Source: Candidatus Wallbacteria bacterium GWC2_49_35 (GTDB lineage: Bacteria; Muiribacteriota; UBA9980). From it: a stretch of 47,855 bases of DNA. Shown here in pieces: positions 21,659 through 30,313 of this stretch. Numbering within the stretch: position 1 is the first letter of the stretch; every line of letters begins with the position of its first letter. A program made the position numbers and the translations under genes. Where the stretch lies: contig MGFH01000153.1 of assembly GCA_001791795.1 (NCBI GenBank), positions 1 through 47,855 of the forward strand. The letters are read 5' to 3'. The notes beneath the pieces are model-generated. The model searched no databases and was not told the origin of the DNA. It worked only from the letters and a program-made list of their open reading frames with translations.

Positions 21659-22063
21659 ATGAGAATACTCGTAGTGGACGATGATTTCGTCAGCCGCAAA
21701 AAAATGGAGATCATCATGCAGAATTTCGGCGAATGTGATTCGGCGAAAAGCGGCGAAGACGCTGTCGGCATCTTCGTGATGGCCTGCGAGTCACGTTCCC
21801 CCTACGACGTGATAGCCCTCGACATTTCAATGCCCGATGTCGACGGATTCGAAGTTTTATCGAAGATACGCCAGATCGAAGACTCACGCAACATCCAAGC
21901 CGAAAAAAGGGTGAAAGTAATAATGGTTACGGCGAAATCGGATAAGGCTACCGTGGTCGAGTGCTTTCAAAGCGGATGCAACGACTATATCGTCAAGCCC
22001 GCTAACTGGAAGATAGTATTTAATAAACTGGTCAAATTAAAAATACTTAAGTTTTCTCAATAA
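21659..22063 (+). CDS. Single-domain CheY-like response regulator
   Basis: 134 residues forming one receiver domain and nothing else. Conserved residues are present: acidic cluster D7-D9, phospho-acceptor D55 in ALDISMPDVDG, switch T91 in MVTAKS, and K113 in IVKPAN. A strong Shine-Dalgarno (GGGGGAG) precedes the ATG. With no output domain it should act by protein-protein contact or as a relay intermediate. The hybrid kinase begins 13 bases downstream, so it is the likely phosphodonor or partner; that kinase also has its own receivers and HPt, so the separate regulator may take phosphate from the HPt. A motility role is possible, but no flagellar or chemotaxis genes are in the window. Confidence 0.93.
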   Translation: MRILVVDDDFVSRKKMEIIMQNFGECDSAKSGEDAVGIFVMACESRSPYDVIALDISMPDVDGFEVLSKIRQIEDSRNIQAEKRVKVIMVTAKSDKATVVECFQSGCNDYIVKPANWKIVFNKLVKLKILKFSQ

Positions 22064-22076
22064 AACGTTAAAAATT

Positions 22077-25000
22077 ATGAATAAAAATAATCGAAAAAAC
22101 AATGGGATCAATCAGAAAAAATCGATAATTTATTTTTTTATATTATCGCTTTTTTTTTCATATTTATTATTGAACGCCGTCGGCGTTTTTAACGCGAACG
22201 AGGCCTTCGGCCCGTCCGCGGCCGCCGCGCCCCTTGAACTGCGTTTTTTCCTCTTCGTCATCACGGCCATAGTAATTACCGCTTTCGGCCTCACTATTTA
22301 CGGAACGTTTTTCTCTCCGGCGCCGAACGCGGGCCCCGGCCGCCAGGCTTGCGGAGAAGACGGGCCCGCGACGGTCAAAACACCTTTAAATAAAGAAAAA
22401 GCACGAGAGCTGATAGCTGCGTGCTCGAATCTCATAATAACCCATAACAATATCGACGAAGCCGTCAATAAAATCTGCCAGTTGATACTTTCCTCTTTCA
22501 ACATAGACAGAATGCACGTTCTTGAAACGGAAAGCGGCGCGGTCCGCCGCGTCAGAACAGCTGAAAACTCCGGTGCCCGGATTCCAAACTCCGGTTCGTG
22601 CAATATCGCGGCGATGCCGAAAAGCTGGCGCTCATCGCTGGCAGCGGGGATCGTAATAAAAGGGACACCCGGCGGCTTTGAAGGAGACGAGCGAAAATAT
22701 CTTGAAGCGCTGAATATAAAATCGCTGATGCTGGCGCCGTTCAAACGCTCCCGCGAATTCAGCGGCGCGCTGTGTTTCGAAGACCTTACGAATGAGCGCG
22801 TGTGGTCGGAAGAGGAATTTCTGGTTCTGACCGCAGCCGCTGATATCGTCGGAAACGCTATCGAGCACGGACTCGCCGAAGAAGCGCTCGTCGAAAGTGA
22901 ATCTAAATTCAGGAGGATATGCACTCTGACCACGGACGCCGTCATAGCCTGCGACTTCGACGACCGCGTCGTGCTGTGGAACCTTTCGGCCGAGAAAATG
23001 TTCGGATATAAGGCGGACGAGGCTATGGGCAAAAACTTCTACCATCTGGTAGCCTCTCCTAAATACGACGCGGTTTTCCTTCCCGAGGTCGACTTTTTAA
23101 TGTCTTCGGCGATAAATATCGACGAAGGAAGAGCGTTCGAACTCAAGGTCGTCAACAAGAACAAAGAAGAGTTTCCGGTCGAAATGTCAATATCGGCCTT
23201 TAAAATAGGCGGGCGTGACCATACCGTGTGCATAATCCGCGATATAACCGAACGCAAGCGTAACGAAACCGATCTTCGCCAGCGCGACACGCTCCTTGAA
23301 TGCGTAAGCCTCATCTCGGAGCGGCTGTTCAAAGCCGCAAATATCGAAAGCGAACTGGACGGCGTATTAAAAAGCATAGGCGAAGTTTCAGGCGCCGACT
23401 GCGCGTACATACTTAAAAACAGGGCGCTTATCGACGGCAATATCATCGCCAACGCCGATTTCGTGTGGCACTCTGAAAAATGCTTGCTGCACGGCAACTG
23501 CGGCATGCTGAAAAATATCGATTGGGGAAAGGAAGAATACGGCCGCTGGTTCGACTCGCTCACTCATAACCGCATGATCCACGGAAGGGCCGAAAATTTT
23601 AACGAACGCGAAAGGGAAGTTCTCTACAAAAACAAAATCAGCGCGATCATTTTAATGCCGGTATTCGTCATGAAAAACCTGTGGGGCGTGCTGGGGTTGA
23701 ACGAGTGCCACGGAAAAAGGCGCTGGTCGGCCGGCGAGGCCGGCGCGATAAAGCTCGCCGCGAACGTGCTGGGAGCGGCGATCGAGCAACGGCGCAGCGA
23801 GGAACTTCAAAAGGCGAAAGACGCCGCCGAGGCCGCAAGCAGCGCCAAAAGCGAATTTCTGGCTAATATGAGCCATGAAATAAGGACGCCGCTGAACGCG
23901 ATAACGGGCATGACCGAAATATTGATGGACACCGGGCTCGACGAAAGCCAGCGCTGCTTCATGGATATAATCAATAAAGAAGCGGGGTCGCTTCTGAACA
24001 TAATAAACCAGATCCTCGACCTTTCAAGGATAGAAGCGCGCAAATACGAGATCGAAACGCTGGAGTTCGACGTTTTCGACGTCGTGGAAGATATGGCGGC
24101 GGGCTTCGCCCTCAAAGCGGAACGAAAAGGCATACAACTGCTGACGCGCGTCTCGCCTCTTATAAAAAAACGGCTTTGCGGCGATCCTTACAAGATAAGG
24201 CAGATCCTTGTCAATCTGGTCGCAAACGCAGTCAAATTCACCGATACCGGAGAGGTTTTTATATCGGTCGACCTTCTCGAAGAAACCGGCGAAGACGTTT
24301 CGCTTCTGTTCAGCGTCAAAGATACGGGCATCGGCATAGCCCGCGAAAAGCACGCGCTGATATTCGAAAGTTTCACCCAGTCGGACGGCTCGACCACCCG
24401 CAAATACGGCGGAACCGGACTCGGCACCGCCATCTCGAAAAAAATAGTAGAGCTGCTCGGCGGTTCGATAAGCCTCGAAAGCGAGCCGGGGCGAGGAAGC
24501 GCCTTCAGCTTCGACATCCGCCTGACGAAGGCCCCCGGGACTGGCGGGCACGAATTTTGCGGCTTCGATCTTTCGGCCCATAAAATAAGCGCGCTGGTCA
24601 TTTCGAACAACGCCGACTGCGGGGCGATAATAAGCGAATATCTTGAAGCCATGGGTGCCCTGTGCGGCGTCGCCCGAGGCTGGAAAGAAGCCCTGAGCGA
24701 GCTCGACGGCGACGGCCGCCCCGGCGCCGGCATGATTATAATCGACCTGCCCGTGGCCGACTGCGAGCTGTCAGCGATGATCTCCGAGCTGCGCTCGCGC
24801 GAAGCGTATTCTTCGGTACCGGTAATATTGCTGATATCGATCGGCGTCGCCAACTACAGCGCAAATTATAAAGCCGAAGGCGCCGCCGGATGCCTGGTCA
24901 AGCCCGTCAGGCTGAGGGAACTTTATCAGGTCGTATCGGGCGTTTTCAAACCCCGGACGGCGGAGTCCGGAGCGGCGCCTTATGAAAACTCCGGCGAGGT

Positions 25001-25829
25001 CGCCGTCGACGGCCGCAGCCGCCGGATACTGCTTGTCGAAGATTACGAACCTAACCGCCAGGTGGCGCTCATCCATCTCAATAAGGCGGGCTTCGAGGTC
25101 GACTCGGCCGTCGACGGCGGCGAAGCGCTGGAGCTTTTCACTCAGAAAGACTACGACCTGGTCCTGATGGACATTCAAATGCCGGTGATGGACGGATACG
25201 AATCCGCGGCGGCCATGCGGGCTTTCGAGAAGCTCAGAAACGCCCGCGAAAAAAACGGACGGGCCGCCGTCCCAATAATCGCCCTGACGGCGCACGCCAT
25301 AAAAGAGTTCACCGACCGGGCGCTAAAAACCGGAATGGACGATTTTCTTTTGAAGCCGCTGAAAAGAAAAGACCTGTACGCCATGTGCTGCAAGTGGCTG
25401 GAACGGACGGACGAGGCGGGCCGGACGAAAACGTCCCGGGAAGATCCGGATAAAATCGGCGCGAACCGAAGTACCCCCGATAGTTTCGATCTTCGCGGAT
25501 TAATGGAAGATTTTGACGGCGACTTCGAAGCCGTAAGCCGCCTGGTAAAATATTTCATCGAAAACGTAATGGCGCAGTCCGGCGTAATGCGCGGCGCGAT
25601 AGAAGCGGGCGAGCTGAAGACCCTCGAAAGGGAGTCGCATTCGATCAAAGGCGGAGCGTCCAATATTAACGCTCCGCTTGTGTCGAAAGCGGCCGCGGCG
25701 CTCGAGCGCGCCTGTGCGAAGGGCGACATGGAAGAGTGCAGGACGCTTTTGCTCGAATTCGAAAACGAGTTCGGACGTTTCGTAAAGGTAATCCGGTCAT
25801 TAAATCTGGCGGCGGACCTGTCTATTTAA
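22077..25829 (+). CDS. Hybrid sensor histidine kinase (2TM-GAF-PAS-GAF-HisKA-HATPase-REC-REC-HPt)
   Basis: 1250 residues. Two hydrophobic helices (about 15-38 and 54-80) suggest membrane attachment with little periplasmic sequence. A GAF-like domain lies at about 105-265, PAS/PAC at 275-395 (ending IIRDITERKR), and a second GAF-like domain at 405-575. HisKA carries phospho-accepting H600 in MSHEIRTPLN. HATPase has the N box around N713/N717, the G1 box DTGIGI (749-754) and G2 GGTGLG (778-783). The first receiver (about 838-955) keeps D890 and K942, but the usual acidic pair is replaced by SNN, so it is probably degenerate. The second (983-1108) is complete: E987/D988, D1032, T1071, K1093. A C-terminal HPt carries H1188 in ESHSIKGG. 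Ligands are unknown. The start has no clear Shine-Dalgarno; the 13-base spacing indicates translation from the response regulator message. Confidence 0.93.
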   Translation: MNKNNRKNNGINQKKSIIYFFILSLFFSYLLLNAVGVFNANEAFGPSAAAAPLELRFFLFVITAIVITAFGLTIYGTFFSPAPNAGPGRQACGEDGPATVKTPLNKEKARELIAACSNLIITHNNIDEAVNKICQLILSSFNIDRMHVLETESGAVRRVRTAENSGARIPNSGSCNIAAMPKSWRSSLAAGIVIKGTPGGFEGDERKYLEALNIKSLMLAPFKRSREFSGALCFEDLTNERVWSEEEFLVLTAAADIVGNAIEHGLAEEALVESESKFRRICTLTTDAVIACDFDDRVVLWNLSAEKMFGYKADEAMGKNFYHLVASPKYDAVFLPEVDFLMSSAINIDEGRAFELKVVNKNKEEFPVEMSISAFKIGGRDHTVCIIRDITERKRNETDLRQRDTLLECVSLISERLFKAANIESELDGVLKSIGEVSGADCAYILKNRALIDGNIIANADFVWHSEKCLLHGNCGMLKNIDWGKEEYGRWFDSLTHNRMIHGRAENFNEREREVLYKNKISAIILMPVFVMKNLWGVLGLNECHGKRRWSAGEAGAIKLAANVLGAAIEQRRSEELQKAKDAAEAASSAKSEFLANMSHEIRTPLNAITGMTEILMDTGLDESQRCFMDIINKEAGSLLNIINQILDLSRIEARKYEIETLEFDVFDVVEDMAAGFALKAERKGIQLLTRVSPLIKKRLCGDPYKIRQILVNLVANAVKFTDTGEVFISVDLLEETGEDVSLLFSVKDTGIGIAREKHALIFESFTQSDGSTTRKYGGTGLGTAISKKIVELLGGSISLESEPGRGSAFSFDIRLTKAPGTGGHEFCGFDLSAHKISALVISNNADCGAIISEYLEAMGALCGVARGWKEALSELDGDGRPGAGMIIIDLPVADCELSAMISELRSREAYSSVPVILLISIGVANYSANYKAEGAAGCLVKPVRLRELYQVVSGVFKPRTAESGAAPYENSGEVAVDGRSRRILLVEDYEPNRQVALIHLNKAGFEVDSAVDGGEALELFTQKDYDLVLMDIQMPVMDGYESAAAMRAFEKLRNAREKNGRAAVPIIALTAHAIKEFTDRALKTGMDDFLLKPLKRKDLYAMCCKWLERTDEAGRTKTSREDPDKIGANRSTPDSFDLRGLMEDFDGDFEAVSRLVKYFIENVMAQSGVMRGAIEAGELKTLERESHSIKGGASNINAPLVSKAAAALERACAKGDMEECRTLLLEFENEFGRFVKVIRSLNLAADLSI

Positions 25830-25913
25830 AATTCATATTATGTTGGTCCTACAAGGTTTTTCGCAGAACAAACAAGATAAAAAATAAAAAAGATAAAAAA
25901 ATTCAAGAAAAAG

Positions 25914-25942
25914 TTGACAAAGAAAACCTTATGTGTTATAAT
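25914..25942 (+). promoter_or_regulatory. Consensus sigma70-type promoter of the zinc-ribbon gene
   Basis: A perfect -35 TTGACA (25914-25919), 17-bp spacer and perfect -10 TATAAT (25937-25942). The transcript would start near 25949, leaving a leader of about 135 AT-rich bases before the ATG at 26084. This is the best-matching sigma70 promoter in the window and predicts high, housekeeping-type expression. Confidence 0.9.
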
Positions 25943-26083
25943 GTTATTACGTTCTTGTCCTGGTACTCACTTTTATTGTTATATTTTAGTATTTTTTTTG
26001 TGGAAAAATATCTATGACAAAATGGGTTTCAAATCAGGCACAAAGAATTCACTATTTTTTTACAATAATTGGGAGGAAGATCC

Positions 26084-26395
26084 ATGGAATTACAAGACAA
26101 AAGTTTAGTTTGCCGCGACTGCTCGAAAGAATTTACGTTCACAGCTTCAGAACAGGAATTCTACAAATCAAAAGGTTTCGAAAACGAACCTACCAGATGC
26201 GCTGATTGTCGCGCAAAACGCAAAAGCGGCTCGATGAGCAATCGTCGCGGCGGCTCAGGCGGCGCTGGCGGCGAAAGACAGCTCTTCACGGTTAACTGCT
26301 CGGACTGCGGAAAAGAAACTCAGGTTCCGTTCAAACCCGTTCAGGAAAAACCCGTTTACTGCCGTGACTGCTATCAGAACAAAAAAAGCAGATAA
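26084..26395 (+). CDS. Small double zinc-ribbon protein
   Basis: 103 residues from the ATG at 26084, chosen because GGGAGGA ends 6-7 bases upstream; an in-frame TTG at 26069 would overlap that site. The N-terminal half matches the small zinc-ribbon family typified by (D)K-L-C-x-x-C-x-x-x-F-T-F-T-A-x-E-Q-x-F-Y (zf-trcl type), with C10, C13, C39 and C42. After a Gly/Ser/Arg-rich linker (47-65) the C-terminal half has C72-x2-C75-x17-C93-x2-C96, the CxxC-x17-CxxC pattern. Both modules should bind zinc. The basic linker and C-terminus (KKSR) suggest RNA or DNA binding, but the family's function is not established. It has its own promoter and terminators, so it is a single-gene unit that is probably strongly expressed. 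Confidence 0.9.
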   Translation: MELQDKSLVCRDCSKEFTFTASEQEFYKSKGFENEPTRCADCRAKRKSGSMSNRRGGSGGAGGERQLFTVNCSDCGKETQVPFKPVQEKPVYCRDCYQNKKSR

Positions 26396-26400
26396 TTAAC

Positions 26401-26426
26401 TTTAAAATATAGACTTATATTTTAAA
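26401..26426 (+). repeat. AT-only inverted repeat overlapping the terminator foot
   Basis: TTTAAAATATA and TATATTTTAAA form a perfect 11-bp inverted repeat around GACT. Its last three bases are also the first three of the next terminator stem (26424-26426), so the two hairpins compete slightly. It may protect the 3' end or act with the terminator. Confidence 0.6.
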
Positions 26427-26460
26427 CAGGGACGCGATCTATCGCGTTCCTGTTTTTTTT
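26424..26460 (+). terminator. Strong terminator of the zinc-ribbon gene
   Basis: A stem of up to 15 bp (26424-26438 with 26441-26455, one G-T pair) with GC-rich core GACGCGAT/ATCGCGTT is followed by an unbroken T-run to 26460. Confidence 0.92.
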
Positions 26461-26463
26461 CGT

Positions 26464-26486
26464 CCGGCGTTTTGCCGGTTTTATTT
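26464..26486 (+). terminator. Second, back-up terminator
   Basis: CCGGC (26464-26468) pairs with GCCGG (26474-26478) around a GTTTT loop and is followed by TTTTATTTT. It lies 4 bases after the first terminator, insulating the next operon from the strong zinc-ribbon promoter. Confidence 0.65.
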
Positions 26487-26538
26487 TAATTAGTTACCTT
26501 CCATTTATTAATAAATTATTATTTATTTGATTTTAATC

Positions 26539-26567
26539 TTGAAAAATTACGGGATTAATAGTAGAAT
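26539..26567 (+). promoter_or_regulatory. Promoter of the FHA/kinase operon
   Basis: The -35 TTGAAA (5 of 6) and -10 TAGAAT (26562-26567, 5 of 6) are exactly 17 bp apart. The start is predicted near 26574, 67 bases before the chosen ATG. Confidence 0.75.
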
Positions 26568-26640
26568 ATTGTGGCGGCAGAAAACATACTATTAACGGGC
26601 CGCGGACAGTATTTATTTTTATGTGTGCGGGATCGATGAA

Positions 26641-28866
26641 ATGAGCTCAACTTTTGAAATATCCAGCTCCGAAGTATTTATTTTAAGGCCTTATTCCGAA
26701 TTTGAAATCCGTTTCAAACTCGACGCCGCCAAAGGCGAGCAGCTCAATATTTACTACAAGCTGATAAACTGCAGGGGCTTTAACGCGGACGGAAGCAACG
26801 ACGTCGTGTTTTCCGGAAGCGCCATGATCTCGGCTTCTTCCATGCCTTCGATAACGCTTCAATCACCTGAGATCCCCGGCGATTACAGGCTGTGGGTCTC
26901 CCTCGCCCCCGATTTCGCCGACGCCCGCGCGGCGAGAGTCATCGTGACCGTCACCAAAGTCGAGGTCAGCCCGGAAATATCACTTTTTAAAGACGAATCC
27001 GAACTCATTTCGGGCGTTTTTTTCCTTTACGAAAAAATCACGGTAAAAAAATTATTGTATAACAAGTCCAGCGAATATAAGCTTTTCTTCTGCCAGGCCC
27101 AGCCGTCGTCATCAGTCAGCGCCGGTATCAGCCACCATATCATCAAAGTAGGGTTCCGGCATTTCCTCAAATCGGAACTCATCGGGCTTAACAAGCTCGC
27201 GGCGCGCGGCGCGGAGGGCTTCAGCGAGGCGGCCGATTTCATCTTCAGGGAAGATTTCGGAATAATATTATTCAAGTTCAACGGGGCCGCGTTAAAAACC
27301 GAATGCATTAATCTTATCGATTTCATCGAGTCGAAAAATAAGATCGAAATAATCACCGCGATAAAGAACTTTCTGATCGAAAACCTCACTTCCAACTTCT
27401 ACGGAGAACCTTCGCAAAAAAAAGACGTTCTGATCAACGACTATGAATCGCTTTTTTTCGGCGGCAAGGTGTTCGGCCTCTTTTCATATCCGCCACACGT
27501 GAAGATAGAAGGCGGCGGGCTCGTCAAGCCGATGAAGATCGAAGGAGAGAACCGCAGCACTCTTTTCGAGACGCACAAGTTCAAAGGCACCGTAGAAAAA
27601 GCCTATGACCGCTCCATCGTAGCGCTCGCCAGAAGCGGCGGCAACGTGCTCGAACGCTCTTATTTCATCTATAATCCGGTGATAAAAAAAGAGAGGCTCG
27701 CTAAATTAATAAATTCCACGGAGTACGATTTCGAAATTAAAAGCGCTCCACCGCTTGCTATCGAAGAGTTTTACAACGTCCTTCTGAATAAAACTTTTTC
27801 CGAAAATAAAGACCTGGCCGGATTAATAAAAAAGAACGATATAATAAATTTTCTCAGGGCGGTAAAAAACGAAAAATACTCCTACAAATCGGCATTTTCG
27901 GTCGGCGGCCTCAACCCGCGTGAAATGTATCTATCGGGCGGCGACCAGATATTTATGACCTCGTTCGAAGACGTGGAAACGGACCGGCACATTCTTTATG
28001 ACTTCGCGCTTTTCGAAACATATCTCAAGGTCAACGGCGCTTACAACCTCATGATCAAAAACAGCCTTCCGGCTAAAGCCGCGGATGAGTTCGAGGACGC
28101 GCTCGACGGCGTCCAGACGGTTCAACGGCCGTGCTTCGCGCCTTATCTGGCAGCGATCGAAACGATCCGCGAATGCGCGACGGAGCTTTTTTCAAAACCC
28201 GGAGAAGCCGGAGAATATTACGCGGCGCTCTTTCTGACCGAGATCGGCCTGCTCAAGAATTTTTATATCAACGCTCAGAGCAAAATAGCACAGTTCATCT
28301 TCCGGGCCGCCGATAAGCGCGCGAAGGCTATTTTGAGCGGCTCCATACGGACCTGCAAACTTTTCGGCGGCAATTTCGCGGCGCCCTCAAGGCCGGAGCC
28401 GCCTCAATCCCCGCCGAAGACGGCAGAAGAAAAGAGCGGCGACGAGCCGGATCAAGGTCAAACCGGCGAAGGCCCGAAAAAAAGCGAACCGCCGGCCAGC
28501 CCTATCAAGTCTACTTTCCGCAAGGCGGCACAGAATTTCGTCACTCTCGATAACTACGATCTCTTTCTGGTCTGTCTTTCGCCCCCCTACGCAGGAAAGG
28601 AATTCAAGATCGAACGCGGCGCGACAACCATAGGAAGGTCACGCCAGTCCGACATATGCCTGCGCGAATCCCCTTTCATGTCTGGGCAGCACGCCACCAT
28701 CGAAGTGAGCGAGATCGCCATAAAAATAAAAGATCTGTCGAGCACCAACGGCACGTTCATCAACGGCGACAAAATAGGCGAAAAAGTGGTTCACGAAGAG
28801 TGCGAAGTGCAGTTCGGCGACATATCGTTCAAACTCGAATTCCGTAAAAAAGGACGCAAAAAATAA
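26641..28866 (+). CDS. FHA-domain protein, N-terminal region of unknown function
   Basis: 741 residues from ATG 26641, chosen because CGGGA lies upstream of it; an in-frame GTG at 26623 would add six residues but has only AT sequence upstream. Residues 10-105 look like a beta-sandwich domain. Residues 105-590 are mixed and not recognised. Residues 590-645 are a Pro/Glu/Lys-rich linker. An FHA domain occupies about 655-735, with the phosphothreonine-binding features GRS (665-667), SGQH (681-684) and STNGTF (701-706). No membrane segment or signal peptide is seen, so it is probably cytoplasmic. The kinase gene starts 10 bases downstream. FHA domains commonly read phosphothreonine marks made by such kinases, so this is a likely substrate or adaptor; that pairing is inferred. 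Confidence 0.85.
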   Translation: MSSTFEISSSEVFILRPYSEFEIRFKLDAAKGEQLNIYYKLINCRGFNADGSNDVVFSGSAMISASSMPSITLQSPEIPGDYRLWVSLAPDFADARAARVIVTVTKVEVSPEISLFKDESELISGVFFLYEKITVKKLLYNKSSEYKLFFCQAQPSSSVSAGISHHIIKVGFRHFLKSELIGLNKLAARGAEGFSEAADFIFREDFGIILFKFNGAALKTECINLIDFIESKNKIEIITAIKNFLIENLTSNFYGEPSQKKDVLINDYESLFFGGKVFGLFSYPPHVKIEGGGLVKPMKIEGENRSTLFETHKFKGTVEKAYDRSIVALARSGGNVLERSYFIYNPVIKKERLAKLINSTEYDFEIKSAPPLAIEEFYNVLLNKTFSENKDLAGLIKKNDIINFLRAVKNEKYSYKSAFSVGGLNPREMYLSGGDQIFMTSFEDVETDRHILYDFALFETYLKVNGAYNLMIKNSLPAKAADEFEDALDGVQTVQRPCFAPYLAAIETIRECATELFSKPGEAGEYYAALFLTEIGLLKNFYINAQSKIAQFIFRAADKRAKAILSGSIRTCKLFGGNFAAPSRPEPPQSPPKTAEEKSGDEPDQGQTGEGPKKSEPPASPIKSTFRKAAQNFVTLDNYDLFLVCLSPPYAGKEFKIERGATTIGRSRQSDICLRESPFMSGQHATIEVSEIAIKIKDLSSTNGTFINGDKIGEKVVHEECEVQFGDISFKLEFRKKGRKK

Positions 28867-28876
28867 GGAGCTTTTT

Positions 28877-30313
28877 TTGAAGCACTGTCTGAAATGCCAC
28901 GAACTCAACAATAACAGCGCCGCGGCCTGCGCCGGCTGTTCCGCGCCGCTGGCCGGCGTCGAAAAACTCGAAGACAGTCTGAGGCCCGAAGACCGCCAGC
29001 GTTTTAAATTCGTCGGCTTCGCCGGCGAAGGAAGTTTCGGCAGGGTTTACCGCTGCCAGGACACTAAACTTCAAAAACTCGTGGCCGTCAAACTCATAAA
29101 GTCGGAATGCCTCGGCAACGAGCTTTTTATAGACCTTTTCAAAAGAGAATGTGAATTTTCAAAGAACATAGGCGAGGAACACCTCGTATCGACCCTCGAT
29201 TACTTTGTGGCGGGCGATTACGCATATTCGGTAATGGAATTTATCGAGGGAATAGAACTGAATTTATATTTAAAGAATAAAAAATCGCTCTCGCTCGATG
29301 AATTCAAAAAAATAGCCGTGCAGATCGCCAACGGCCTCCATTTTTTCCATTACCACGGCCTTCTGCACTGCGATCTGAAGCCTTCGAACATTATGATAAA
29401 TCCGGAATCGCTCAAACTCAAACTCGTCGACTTCGGGCTTTCGCACTTTAAATTCGAGGAAAATATACTCGAAAAAGACATGGTCGGCGGAACTCGCGGC
29501 TATATGTCGCCGGAGCAGGAAGCGGGAGGAAAGGCCCTGACGGCCGCGAGCGACATATATTCGGTCGGAGTGATATACTACGAAATGCTCACCGGCATAC
29601 GCCCGGAATTTAACGAAATGGGCGAACCGGTTGCGCCTTCGGCATTCTGCGACGTTCTTCTTTCTTCCGCCGACGAAAATTATTTCAGCGACGAAAGCCT
29701 CGACGTCGAGCAGATCAGCAGAGAAGTGGTCAACGTGATCGATTATCTCGACCTGATCGTCCTTCGCTGCCTTCAGAAAGAGCCGCGGAGCCGGTTCAAG
29801 TCGATCGAAGAGCTCAGGGCCGTCGTCGAAAAAGCCGGACACGACTTCAAACTCGATATTATAATTGAAAAATCCGCCGCGGCCGCGGCTTTCGCCGAGA
29901 CAAGCGCGGCGGGAACGCCGGATAAGGAGACAGCGCCGGCACCCACTCCAGTCAAGGAAGGCAGCGCCGTGAAAAAGATAAAGCAGAGTACGCTCGTGAC
30001 CAGGGTGCTCTCCGCCGGACCGCCGCCCGAAGAACCGAAAACATCTAAAACGCTGCTTTTAAAATATAATAAACCCAGGCCCCAGGCCGCCCCTGAAACC
30101 AAAGCCGCCGAGCCGTCTAAATCCGGCGGAACGGCCGGATATACAAAACCGGCTCTAAAACCGCAGCTGGAAGACAGGCCGCGAAAAAGAGGGACCGTTT
30201 ACAAAGGCGAAAACAACGCCGATATGCCTATCGCGCAATACGCAGTCACGGCCGTTATCGTCATAGCCGCCGCGGCCGCCGCCTTTATGATCTATTCGAA
30301 ATATTTCAGCTGA
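28877..30313 (+). CDS. Membrane-anchored Ser/Thr protein kinase with N-terminal zinc ribbon
   Basis: 478 residues starting at a TTG, with AAGGAG ending six bases upstream; no ATG or GTG fits better. A zinc-ribbon-like C4-x2-C7...C18-x2-C21 opens the protein. The Hanks-type kinase domain spans about 43-320: glycine loop G50-E-G-S-F-G55, lysine K72, catalytic loop HCDLKPSN (D166, K168, N171), DFG 185-187, activation segment GTRGYMSPE, and conserved D226. The usual HRD arginine is cysteine (non-RD), which suggests activity not dependent on activation-loop phosphorylation. A Pro/Ala/Lys-rich linker (330-450) leads to one hydrophobic helix (about 455-474) and a very short tail, so the kinase is tail-anchored with no outside sensor. 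It is co-transcribed with the FHA gene and meets the RsbW-like gene end to end. Confidence 0.93.
   Translation: MKHCLKCHELNNNSAAACAGCSAPLAGVEKLEDSLRPEDRQRFKFVGFAGEGSFGRVYRCQDTKLQKLVAVKLIKSECLGNELFIDLFKRECEFSKNIGEEHLVSTLDYFVAGDYAYSVMEFIEGIELNLYLKNKKSLSLDEFKKIAVQIANGLHFFHYHGLLHCDLKPSNIMINPESLKLKLVDFGLSHFKFEENILEKDMVGGTRGYMSPEQEAGGKALTAASDIYSVGVIYYEMLTGIRPEFNEMGEPVAPSAFCDVLLSSADENYFSDESLDVEQISREVVNVIDYLDLIVLRCLQKEPRSRFKSIEELRAVVEKAGHDFKLDIIIEKSAAAAAFAETSAAGTPDKETAPAPTPVKEGSAVKKIKQSTLVTRVLSAGPPPEEPKTSKTLLLKYNKPRPQAAPETKAAEPSKSGGTAGYTKPALKPQLEDRPRKRGTVYKGENNADMPIAQYAVTAVIVIAAAAAAFMIYSKYFS

Noticed and set aside
25736-26205. Small overlapping plus-strand frames between the kinase and zinc-ribbon genes
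   Set aside because: They cross the promoter and leader, lack Shine-Dalgarno sites and have no recognisable composition.
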